A stretch of DNA of 5,850 nucleotides from Betaproteobacteria bacterium (GTDB taxonomy: Bacteria > Pseudomonadota > Gammaproteobacteria > Burkholderiales > Casimicrobiaceae), in the NCBI GenBank assembly GCA_005889025.1, contig VBCZ01000409.1, positions 1 to 5,850 of the forward strand. The letters run 5' to 3'. The notes under the pieces are model-generated. The model was not told where the DNA came from and searched no databases. It saw only the letters and a list, made by a program, of their open reading frames with translations. This document shows, one piece after another, positions 1 through 5,521 of the stretch (its first letter is position 1; each line of letters starts with the position of its first letter). A program made the translations under genes and the position numbers.

Positions 1-750
1 CGTCGTATCGCGGATGAACAAGGCATCGAATTCCGGCACGCGATCGATTTCGTTGCGTCGTAGAAATTCAGTCCGCATGCCCAGCGCCTGGCCCATGGCA
101 GAGAATTTCTCCAGCGCCTCTCGATTCGATGGCGGATCGGGCTCATCCTGGTTGTAGAGGATCGCCAGCGCCGGGGTCCCCGCAGGCGCATCGCGCATGC
201 GCGCGCGGTTGCGCGTGATGTAATCGGTTCCGGCTTCGGCCACGACCGCGTGGTGCTCGGGCTCGATATCGATGGCGCTCAGAATGCGCACCTCACTCAG
301 GCGCCATCGGCCATTGTGCCGCATAAAGCTCGCCCGCAGGAGCGGTGCGCGCAGGGCTGTGAACAGATGCTGGCTCAAGGTGTCGTTGCGTCGCAGGGGA
401 TCGCGGCCGAAATACGAGTCGACGATGCATTTGTCGCCCGTATGATTCGCCAATGCACGCTGGACCTGGTCGTTGAATGTTCCGCTGAGCAGATTGGCCG
501 GAAGATCGGCTTGAAGGTCGCCGATGGTTTTGACTTCAGGCAGCGGCCGGTGTCCGCGCGCCTCGGCCAGGAGCGACACGTAGTAGCCGCGTCCCTGATA
601 GCGGTCGGTCCGGCACAGGTTGAGCACGCGCGCGGGCCGGTTCTCGCTGTAGGCGGGGTCGGTGAGATATTCGCGTGCGGAGACGACATTGGCGCCCGGG
701 ACCTCGACGGGCCAATCGCGCTTGTGATTGACGACGAGGAACACATTCAT
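1..750 (-). CDS. RimK-like ATP-grasp family protein, N-terminal part (runs off the left edge)
   Basis: An open frame starts at the ATG at 750-748 and continues without a stop for 250 codons to position 1; the C-terminal part lies outside the window. The protein begins MNVFLVVNHKRDWPVEVPGA. Residues 45-63, from LCRTDRYQGRG to YYVSLLAE, match what I remember of the N-terminal domain preceding RimK-type ATP-grasp modules (RLAN-type). The last visible residues, LFIRDTT (244-250), resemble the start of the ATP-grasp fold (family members read LFIRETT). RimK-type enzymes use ATP to form amide bonds, usually adding an amino acid to a carboxylate on a peptide, protein or small molecule; the substrate here is unknown. 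The catalytic ATP/Mg-binding residues are not visible, so activity cannot be judged. The ATG overlaps the TGA of the C39-like gene (ATGA), implying translational coupling and a joint role. The family call is recognition by eye, not a database match. Confidence 0.85.
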   Translation of the reverse strand, partial: MNVFLVVNHKRDWPVEVPGANVVSAREYLTDPAYSENRPARVLNLCRTDRYQGRGYYVSLLAEARGHRPLPEVKTIGDLQADLPANLLSGTFNDQVQRALANHTGDKCIVDSYFGRDPLRRNDTLSQHLFTALRAPLLRASFMRHNGRWRLSEVRILSAIDIEPEHHAVVAEAGTDYITRNRARMRDAPAGTPALAILYNQDEPDPPSNREALEKFSAMGQALGMRTEFLRRNEIDRVPEFDALFIRDTT

Positions 751-1523
751 GGCGGCCGGCCTGTCCGGGGCTGCGCGGGGTAGACGACGAGCAAGTTGGC
801 GTCGTGCGTGACGATGCCCAGGAGGATCGCGGCGAGGACGCGGTCGATGCTGATCCAGTATTCGTGCGACGATCCGTAAGGATTCGGCTGATACGGATCG
901 ACGACGAGCACGCGCCGCCGCTGCGCTTCCCATCCCGCGATCACCACGAAGTGCCCCGCCGGAAGGCCGCGAACGTCGTCCGGCATATCGTCTTCGCCGT
1001 ATTCGCGCGCGGAGCGATAGAGATACGTCGATGAGAGCCCGGTCAGGATCGGCAGTCTGCAATGCAGAATGCCGCGGATGAGATGTTGCGACAGGTTGGC
1101 CAGACGCAGCCTTCCGCCAAGCTCCAGAAACTGGAGATAGCCTTCGGTCGCGTGCTGGAGCCGCTCGTCATTCTTCACCTCTCGCTGCAGCGCCAGCTTG
1201 CCGGCAATGTCGACGTGAGGCCGCGTGAACCACGTCGGATCGAATACCGTCAGGTTGTAGGTGTAGATTCTCGCGCGGTAGCCTTTGCGCAGCGCGTCGC
1301 AGCCGAGAAAGACAGCGAACGTTCCGCCCTGGCGAAGCCGCCACATGCGTGCCACCACCGTATCGAGCGGCTCCTTATCGCCCCAGTATGCGTAAACCGC
1401 ATGCAGGCAGGTCGGGCCGCACGTTGTCTCGTCCGGCTGCGGCAGCGTTTTTACCGGCAGATGCAGCAGGTGGCGGAGGATCGGAGTCGACGCTGCGTTG
1501 GGCGAGCGCGCGTGCGTACTCAT
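747..1523 (-). CDS. C39-like (papain-fold) cysteine peptidase family protein, 258 aa
   Basis: The N-terminal region carries Gln29 and Cys35 in LPQPDETTCGPTC. His191 follows in GLPAGHFVVIAGW and Asp209 in VLVVDPYQPNP. This is the Gln/Cys, His, Asp layout of peptidase family C39 and related papain-like folds, so the catalytic residues look intact. There is no signal peptide, membrane segment or ABC-transporter domain, so it is not a bacteriocin exporter; a cytoplasmic peptidase or amidase-like role is likely. The frame is open upstream to 1721, but that extension overlaps ligD and reads as Arg/Ser-rich low-complexity sequence. I start at the ATG at 1523, 4 nt after the ligD TGA, with a weak purine stretch (GAG) before it. 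It overlaps the RimK-like gene by ATGA. Such C39-like proteins are, to my knowledge, found next to RimK-like ATP-grasp proteins, suggesting they make and trim or remove the same amide-linked modification. Substrate unknown. Confidence 0.85.
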   Translation of the reverse strand: MSTHARSPNAASTPILRHLLHLPVKTLPQPDETTCGPTCLHAVYAYWGDKEPLDTVVARMWRLRQGGTFAVFLGCDALRKGYRARIYTYNLTVFDPTWFTRPHVDIAGKLALQREVKNDERLQHATEGYLQFLELGGRLRLANLSQHLIRGILHCRLPILTGLSSTYLYRSAREYGEDDMPDDVRGLPAGHFVVIAGWEAQRRRVLVVDPYQPNPYGSSHEYWISIDRVLAAILLGIVTHDANLLVVYPAQPRTGRPP

Positions 1524-1527
1524 GGCG

Positions 1528-2652
1528 TCAGCTCGAATAGCCGACGCGCTTGAACATCGCTTTTGTGATGGTTTGCGCCGTTGTGAAGAAATCGGACCAG
1601 GGATCGTGCTTGAGCTTGCGGAGCCGCGCCTGGACGGTTTGCAGGTTGAAGTGATCGAAGCGCACGTCTTGCGAATCGAGCTCGTCCCACGCGATCGGCG
1701 TCGCGACCGGCGCGTGGGCACGCGCGCGCAGCGAATAGGCGGCGACCGCGGTCGCGCCCTCGGCGTTGCGCAGATAGTCGATGAAGATCTTTCCCTTGCG
1801 CTGCGACTTCGACATCACCGCGGTGAAGCGGTCGGGAAACGTTCCCGCGAGCAACTCGGCTATGCGGCGAGTGAATCCCTTGCCCTCCTCCCAGCCCAGT
1901 GTCGGTCGAACGGGCAGGACGACATGCAATCCCTTGCCTCCCGTCGTCTTGATAAACGCTTGCAGGCCGAGATCCCCAAGCAGCGTGCGCAACACCCCGA
2001 CGGCGGAGACGAGATCCTTCCAGGCGACGGCGTCGTCGGGGTCGAAATCGAAGATCAAGCGATCGGGCCGGTCGAGACGAGGTGTGCGCGATCCCCAGGG
2101 ATGGAGCTCGAGCACGCCCCATTGCAGCAGCGCGACAGCAGCTTGCATCGAGTTGACGGCGAAATACGTTGCCTTTCCACTCCGCTCGGGAACGAGAACC
2201 CGGGACACCGATGCATGAACGCTCTTGTCGGCGTGCTTTTGGTAGAAGCACTGACTTTTCCAACCGTCGGGGCATCGCACCAGGCTCAAGGGGCGACCGC
2301 TAAGATGCGGCACGATCCACTCGCCGATGGCTTCGTAGTAGCGGGCGAGGTCGCGCTTGGTGTACTTCGATTCCGGGTACATGAGCTTGTCGGGATTCGA
2401 CACGGTGATGCCGGCCACCACCGTGGCGCCGCTGTCGTCTTTGGGCGCGCGGGCGGCGGCTCGCGGCTTTTTGGGCGGATCCGCCGGTTCTTTTTTGATG
2501 TTCGCCGGCTCTTTTTCAGAGGTCGCGTCCCTTTCATGCACCGGCACCTCGCGCACGACGTCGGTCGCTTTCTTGTCCGTGCGCAAGCCCTGAAATGACG
2601 GATGCCGCAGCGTGCCGTCCTGTGTCCATTCGGTGAAAGCAACTTCGCCCAC
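1528..2652 (-). CDS. ligD: LigD downstream fragment: end of ligase OB fold plus polymerase domain
   Basis: This is the second open part of ligD. The frame is open from 2841, but family-like sequence starts only at about 2682, so the ATG at 2841 is not a natural start. The earliest in-frame start codon after homology resumes is a GTG at 2652-2650, and no good Shine-Dalgarno precedes it, so independent translation is doubtful. It holds the end of the OB domain (EVAFTEWTQDG, LRHPSFQGLR), a Lys/Glu/Pro-rich linker, then the primase-polymerase (LigD_N/PolDom-like) domain. Polymerase motifs are intact: DFDPDD at 2032-2049 with the first two metal-binding aspartates, KTTGGKGLHVVLP at about 1913-1950, and IFIDYLRN at 1765-1788 with the third aspartate. 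The end reads KRVGYSS. A Pol domain folds alone in other species, so this fragment could be functional if translated, for example by frameshifting or re-initiation. Confidence 0.7.
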   Translation of the reverse strand: MGEVAFTEWTQDGTLRHPSFQGLRTDKKATDVVREVPVHERDATSEKEPANIKKEPADPPKKPRAAARAPKDDSGATVVAGITVSNPDKLMYPESKYTKRDLARYYEAIGEWIVPHLSGRPLSLVRCPDGWKSQCFYQKHADKSVHASVSRVLVPERSGKATYFAVNSMQAAVALLQWGVLELHPWGSRTPRLDRPDRLIFDFDPDDAVAWKDLVSAVGVLRTLLGDLGLQAFIKTTGGKGLHVVLPVRPTLGWEEGKGFTRRIAELLAGTFPDRFTAVMSKSQRKGKIFIDYLRNAEGATAVAAYSLRARAHAPVATPIAWDELDSQDVRFDHFNLQTVQARLRKLKHDPWSDFFTTAQTITKAMFKRVGYSS

Positions 2653-2663
2653 CAGTTTGGGCG

Positions 2664-4103
2664 TTACCCAATGCGCGCCTTTTGGTCGAAACCGGTGCCG
2701 ACCTTGCCGGCGTAGCGCAACTTCCCGCCGGGCTCGTACACGCCAAGCAGCAAGGCGCCGAAGCCCCTCCGGCTCCGCTGCGGGTCGGTAAATCCGCCGA
2801 TGACCATTTCCTGCCGCTGCGCGCATTTCACCTTGAGCCACTCACGCGTTCGCACACCGTCGCGATACAGCGAGTCCGCTCGCTTGGACACGGCGCCTTC
2901 CAGGCCAAGGTTGCATGCCTGCGCCAGGAACTCCTTCCCCGGGCCGAGATATTCCACCCCGAGGCGCAGGACGGGATCGGACTCCGGCACTAAGCTCTTG
3001 AGCACGCGCTTGCGCTCGAGCAGCGGCACTTTGCGCAAGTCGTAGCCATCGAGATAGGGCACGTCGAACAAGAAGTAGGTGAGCGAGCCCTGCGTCGGAT
3101 CGGCAAGCGCGTTCTGCAGCACCTGGAAACTGGTTCGCCCGTGGGCGTCGACGGTAGTGACTTCGCCATCGATCCACGCCGATTTGACCGGCAACCGGCT
3201 TACCGCCTCGCCAATCGTGCCCAGCGCGCTCGTCCAGTCCTTGCCGTTGCGGGAGAGAATGCGCACGCTGCCGCGCTCGATGCGGCAGACCATGCGGTAT
3301 CCGTCGTATTTGATCTCGTGCAGCCAGCCATCTCCTGCTGGAATCGCATCGACCAGCGTGGCCAGCGTCGGCGTAAGCGTTGCAGGCAGCGGCGCCGGCT
3401 TGACGCCGCCGAGGTCCGCCAGCGAAATCGTGCTCGCGGCGGGCTTCGAGCGCGCTTTCTTTTTGGTCGATACGGCGCCCGCGCGGACGTTCTCCGCCAC
3501 CGAGCGGTTCGAATGCCATACGTGCGCGCGCTTGCGCCCGATGTCGTCCAGGCTCCGGCCCGAAAGCACGCTGTTCGGCTCATCGTCGACGATGCGCGCA
3601 TCGACGCCGCGGCGTGCGAACTCGTCGTTTTCCTTGATAAGCAGCCAGGCCTGCTTGCCGTTACCGTATTTGCTGCCGTGGGTGCGGACCAGGTTCCAGC
3701 CGCCTTTGAGCTTTTCTCCGTCGAGCTGGAACTTGAGGCGGCCCTTGGCATAGGCTTCTGCGGGATCGCCCTGCGGAGTCCAGGTGCCGCGATCCCAGAC
3801 CATCACCGTGCCGGCGCCGTATTGCTTGGGTGGGATGACGCCTTCGAATCCGCCGTATTCGAGCGGGTGGTCCTCCACGTGCATCGCGAGACGCTTGTCC
3901 TGCGGATCGAGGCTCGGACCTTTCGGGACCGCCCAGCTCAACAATACGCCGCCCAGCTCCAGGCGAAAATCATAGTGAAGATGGCTGGCGGCGTGCTTTT
4001 GAATGACGAACGATAGCTGCCCCTTCTTCTTCGCGCCGACGCGCCCGCGAGGCTCGGGAGTCGTTCCGAAGTCGCGCTTTTGTCGATAGCGTTCCAGCGC
4101 CAT
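2664..4103 (-). CDS. ligD: LigD upstream fragment: phosphoesterase and ligase domains, 479 aa
   Basis: This is the first open part of the broken ligD. The phosphoesterase domain covers about residues 30-155. H37, H43, D45 and R47 (in QKHAAS and HLHYDFRLE) and H79 (in HVEDHP) correspond to the metal and catalytic residues known from the Pseudomonas enzyme. A Lys/Ala/Pro linker (about 205-240) leads into the nucleotidyltransferase domain. There the motif I lysine is K265 in EIKYDGYR, followed by SRNGKDW (284-290), WIDGEV with E314, FLFDVPYLDGYDL (motif IIIa), EGAVSKR (402-408) and the motif V lysines in WLKVKC (422-427). The OB fold begins (GFGALLLGVYE, YAGKVGTGFD) but is cut: the last six residues, QKARIG, are out of frame with the family. 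If translated alone it could retain end-processing and perhaps adenylylation, but sealing would probably suffer. The start has only a weak Shine-Dalgarno, consistent with coupling to ku. Confidence 0.85.
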   Translation of the reverse strand: MALERYRQKRDFGTTPEPRGRVGAKKKGQLSFVIQKHAASHLHYDFRLELGGVLLSWAVPKGPSLDPQDKRLAMHVEDHPLEYGGFEGVIPPKQYGAGTVMVWDRGTWTPQGDPAEAYAKGRLKFQLDGEKLKGGWNLVRTHGSKYGNGKQAWLLIKENDEFARRGVDARIVDDEPNSVLSGRSLDDIGRKRAHVWHSNRSVAENVRAGAVSTKKKARSKPAASTISLADLGGVKPAPLPATLTPTLATLVDAIPAGDGWLHEIKYDGYRMVCRIERGSVRILSRNGKDWTSALGTIGEAVSRLPVKSAWIDGEVTTVDAHGRTSFQVLQNALADPTQGSLTYFLFDVPYLDGYDLRKVPLLERKRVLKSLVPESDPVLRLGVEYLGPGKEFLAQACNLGLEGAVSKRADSLYRDGVRTREWLKVKCAQRQEMVIGGFTDPQRSRRGFGALLLGVYEPGGKLRYAGKVGTGFDQKARIG

Positions 4104-4127
4104 GGCTGCTCGCCCGGCGGGTCGGGA

Positions 4128-4760
4128 TCAGGCGCGCTTGCGCTTGGCCACAGCAGTGCGCTGCGAGCCCCGTCCACTCGGCACCACGTGCAGTGCGGGC
4201 TTTTCCGACGCCGTCGTTTTGGATCGTCGGGCATCCGTGGTCTTGCGCCGACCGCCACCCTTTTCCAGGCTTTGCTTGAGCAGCGTCGCGAGATCGATCA
4301 CCTGGGCGGATCGGCGTGGCTCCTTCTCTTCTGCCTCGGGCTCGGTGACCACGTGCGTCTCGCCGCTTTTTATTTTTTCATGGATCCGGCGCATCAGATC
4401 CTGATGGTAGGTGTCCTTGAACTCCTCGGGATTCCAATGCTCGGTCATGTCGTCGATCAGCCGCTTGGCGAGCTCGACCTCTTTGGGTGTCACGTGCGCG
4501 CTCTTGAGCCCCGCGTCGGGAAGCTCGAACGCCTTGGTGTCGCGCAACTCATCGGCGTAGCGCAGGGTGTTGAGCACCAGCGCGCGTCCGACAGGAACGA
4601 CGACCGCAAGGTGTTGTGCGGTCCGAATGACCACCTGCGCCACGGCGGCAAGTCGGCCAGATCGCAACGTCTCCCGAAGCAACGTGTAGACCTTCTGACC
4701 ACGTTCGGTCGGAACGAGGTAATACGGGCTCTCGTAGAATTGCGGCGGGATTTCGTTCAT
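4128..4760 (-). CDS. ku: Ku fragment after the TAG, from internal Met99, 210 aa
   Basis: This is the longest ATG-initiated frame left after the amber codon. It starts at MNEIPPQFYESPYYLVP, within the Ku core, and contains the rest of the bridge and barrel (AQHLAVVVPVGRALVLNTLRYADEL, split across about 135-160 of the full protein), the helical region around LAKRLIDDMTEHWNPEEF, the LigD-binding segment and the basic tail. An automatic annotator would probably call this as a short Ku. Without the first 98 residues the DNA-encircling ring could not form, and no Shine-Dalgarno precedes Met99 (the bases upstream are pyrimidine-rich), so re-initiation there is unlikely. I regard it as the distal part of the broken ku gene. 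Confidence 0.6.
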   Translation of the reverse strand: MNEIPPQFYESPYYLVPTERGQKVYTLLRETLRSGRLAAVAQVVIRTAQHLAVVVPVGRALVLNTLRYADELRDTKAFELPDAGLKSAHVTPKEVELAKRLIDDMTEHWNPEEFKDTYHQDLMRRIHEKIKSGETHVVTEPEAEEKEPRRSAQVIDLATLLKQSLEKGGGRRKTTDARRSKTTASEKPALHVVPSGRGSQRTAVAKRKRA

Positions 4761-5054
4761 CGGAACGAAGGCGGCGATGTCGATCGTCTGCGAGGCTTTG
4801 ATATTGGCACGCTTGAAATCTTCGTCGGAAAGAACGACGTACTGGTCCTTTTCGTACTCGTAACCTTTGACGACGTCCTTCCAGTCGACCTCCTTGCCGG
4901 TCTTTTTGCTATAGCGCTTCTAGCCGACCGGCGAGAAGTCGCGCTTGTCGAGCATGGAAAACCTGAATTCCTTGCGCTCTTCGGCCGGGTACAGCTCGAC
5001 AGGAATGTGCACCAGTCCGAAAGTGATTGCGCCTTTCCAAAGCGGGCGTGCCAT
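4128..5054 (-). pseudogene. ku: ku: DNA end-binding protein Ku, interrupted by an in-frame TAG at codon 45
   Basis: Bacterial Ku forms a homodimeric ring on double-strand ends and recruits LigD. From the ATG at 5054 the product starts MARPLWKGAITFGLVHIPVE, a typical Ku N-terminus, preceded by a strong Shine-Dalgarno (AGGAGGG, 9 nt spacing). Codon 45 (4922-4920) is TAG, where relatives have Tyr in VGYKR; the frame then continues without shift (KRYSKKTGKE, KGYEYEKDQYVVLSDEDF, ASQTIDI) to TGA at 4130-4128, 308 codons plus stop. One substitution, TAT or TAC to TAG, explains the break. The rest of the ring is well conserved, and the C-terminus (SAQVIDLATLLKQSLEK) matches the LigD-interacting region. 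After it comes a Lys/Arg-rich tail of about 45 residues, a kind of extension known in some bacterial Ku proteins to bind DNA. Without readthrough only 44 residues are made and Ku function is lost. Confidence 0.9.
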
Positions 5055-5056
5055 GA

Positions 5057-5248
5057 TTAATTACCCTCCTTCGCATTGCGCGCTTCGGCTGTCACGCACT
5101 CGACGCAGACGCCGTAAGCGACGGTGCGGATGACCAGTACGCCGCAGCCGCTGCAAGCCTTCAGCGGAGTCTCGCCGTTCATCTCGCATCCATCGGCGCG
5201 GCACGCCAGCCGGTCGCACCAGTGCAAATCGTAAGGGCAGGCGACCAT
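5057..5248 (-). CDS. Small Cys-rich, zinc-ribbon-like protein upstream of ku
   Basis: A 63-residue ORF ends 2 nt before the ku ATG. It has eight cysteines: C4, C11, C16, C21, then CSGC (32-35) and CVEC (48-51), spaced like a small zinc ribbon. I do not recognise the family; a metal-binding or nucleic-acid-associated role is only inference. The start is uncertain. In the same frame the sequence stays open upstream to a TAA at 5284-5282 and encodes ACLRCRKSR, another CxxC, so the true protein may begin earlier. The nearest upstream ATG (5289-5287) has a good GGGAG ribosome site 8 nt before it but lies one base out of frame. The ATG at 5248 has only a weak purine-rich stretch. Its position suggests it is the first gene of the ku-ligD operon, though it could be a leader ORF or chance. 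Confidence 0.5.
   Translation of the reverse strand: MVACPYDLHWCDRLACRADGCEMNGETPLKACSGCGVLVIRTVAYGVCVECVTAEARNAKEGN
5064..5070 (-). promoter_or_regulatory. Strong Shine-Dalgarno of ku
   Basis: The minus strand reads AGGAGGG, then nine bases, then ATG at 5054. It fixes the ku start. It sits inside the last codons of the small upstream ORF (AAG GAG GGT AAT TAA), so the two are closely linked in translation. It is by far the best ribosome site in the window. Confidence 0.85.
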
Positions 5249-5327
5249 GCGGCTCTTTCGGCATCGGAGGCATGCAATGGGTTATTCATCTTGAGTCTCC
5301 CATAGTCGGTCGCCCGGCATCCTGACC

Positions 5328-5351
5328 AATGGCGAATGAAATATCGCCATT
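5328..5351. repeat. Perfect inverted repeat AATGGCGA-N8-TCGCCATT
   Basis: Two perfect 8-base arms are separated by 8 bases, which puts the arm centres about 16 bases apart. That geometry suits a dimeric regulator's operator as well as a stem-loop. It lies about 40-60 bp upstream of the candidate start at 5289 of the ku operon. No known regulator site is recognised. Confidence 0.6.
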
Positions 5352-5368
5352 ACCGTCGCGACACGGTA
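5351..5368. repeat. Perfect inverted repeat TACCGT-N6-ACGGTA
   Basis: Six-base arms flank the palindromic-looking CGCGAC spacer. It directly abuts the AATGGCGA repeat, sharing position 5351. Two adjoining dyads upstream of an operon suggest a regulatory region, but short dyads also occur by chance. Confidence 0.45.
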
Positions 5369-5405
5369 TCGGAGAAATGATGATTCAAATGTAGGACAAA
5401 GTCGA

Positions 5406-5424
5406 ACGCTGCGCATCGCAGCGT
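5406..5424. repeat. Hairpin ACGCTGCG-CAT-CGCAGCGT
   Basis: Perfect 8-bp GC-rich arms enclose a 3-base loop. There is no T-run close after it on either strand, so it is probably not an intrinsic terminator. It lies between the terminator of the right-hand gene and the start of the ku operon. Function unknown. Confidence 0.55.
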
Positions 5425-5461
5425 CATCCGAACCGAAGGCGGGGAAGAACGACGAAAGATG

Positions 5462-5490
5462 AAAATCGCGCGCCGCCCTTGCGGGCGCGA
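5462..5490 (-). terminator. Rho-independent terminator of the right-hand gene
   Basis: On the minus strand, TCGCGCCCGC, a 4-base loop AAGG, and GCGGCGCGCGA form a GC-rich stem with one bulged base, followed directly by TTTT (5465-5462). It begins about 30 nt after the TAG at 5524-5522, so it fits termination of that gene and isolates the ku operon from upstream transcription. Confidence 0.75.
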
Positions 5491-5521
5491 TGGAGATTCT
5501 CTTCTCAGATCACCGACGCGC

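Larger units (their letters stand above)
1528..4103 (-). pseudogene. ligD: ligD: ATP-dependent DNA ligase D (PE-LIG-POL), frameshifted
   Basis: LigD is the multifunctional NHEJ enzyme that trims 3' ends (phosphoesterase), fills gaps with preferentially ribonucleotides (primase-like polymerase) and seals nicks (ligase), recruited by Ku. The order here is PE, LIG, POL. The ATG at 4103 is 24 nt after the ku stop. Frame 1 encodes PE and LIG and stops with TAA at 2666-2664; homology resumes in another frame at about 2682 (PKGAHWVTPKLV) and continues to TGA at 1530-1528. The full span is 2576 nt, one short of a multiple of three. In intact LigD as I recall it, about 30 residues lie between GTGFD and the A-HWV-P motif, while here the two are nearly adjacent. 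A deletion of 3n+1 bases would explain both the frame change and the missing linker. The lost segment belongs to the ligase OB fold, so ligase function is probably impaired. All other recognised motifs are preserved, suggesting a recent lesion or an assembly error. Confidence 0.85.

Noticed and set aside
1524..1721. Upstream extension of the C39-like gene to an ATG at 1721
   Set aside because: It would overlap ligD by about 190 bases, and its residues are Arg/Ser/Thr-rich with no family similarity. The ATG at 1523 fits the operon spacing.
1498..2598. 366-codon plus-strand open frame
   Set aside because: It lies antisense to the LigD polymerase region, whose motifs are clear. The translation is Arg/Gly/Val-rich with no recognisable domain, as expected for an antisense frame in GC-rich DNA.
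3141..4016. 291-codon plus-strand open frame
   Set aside because: It is antisense to the phosphoesterase and ligase part of ligD, which is unmistakable.
4080..5060. 326-codon plus-strand open frame
   Set aside because: It is antisense to the whole of ku and shows no family features. Its openness follows from the codon bias of ku on the other strand.
5179..5289. 36-residue frame from the ATG at 5289 as a gene in its own right
   Set aside because: It has a good ribosome site, but the product has no features and overlaps the Cys-rich frame. It is more likely the shifted 5' end of that gene or a leader.
5360..5395. TTGAAT on the minus strand as the -35 box of the ku operon promoter
   Set aside because: No convincing -10 box lies 16-18 bases downstream, and -10-like GATATT falls at the wrong distance. 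The promoter cannot be placed from sequence alone.
5406..5424. GC-rich hairpin as a terminator
   Set aside because: No T-run follows on either strand (minus continues TCGACTTTG, plus CATCCGAAC). The 5462-5490 hairpin already serves the upstream gene.
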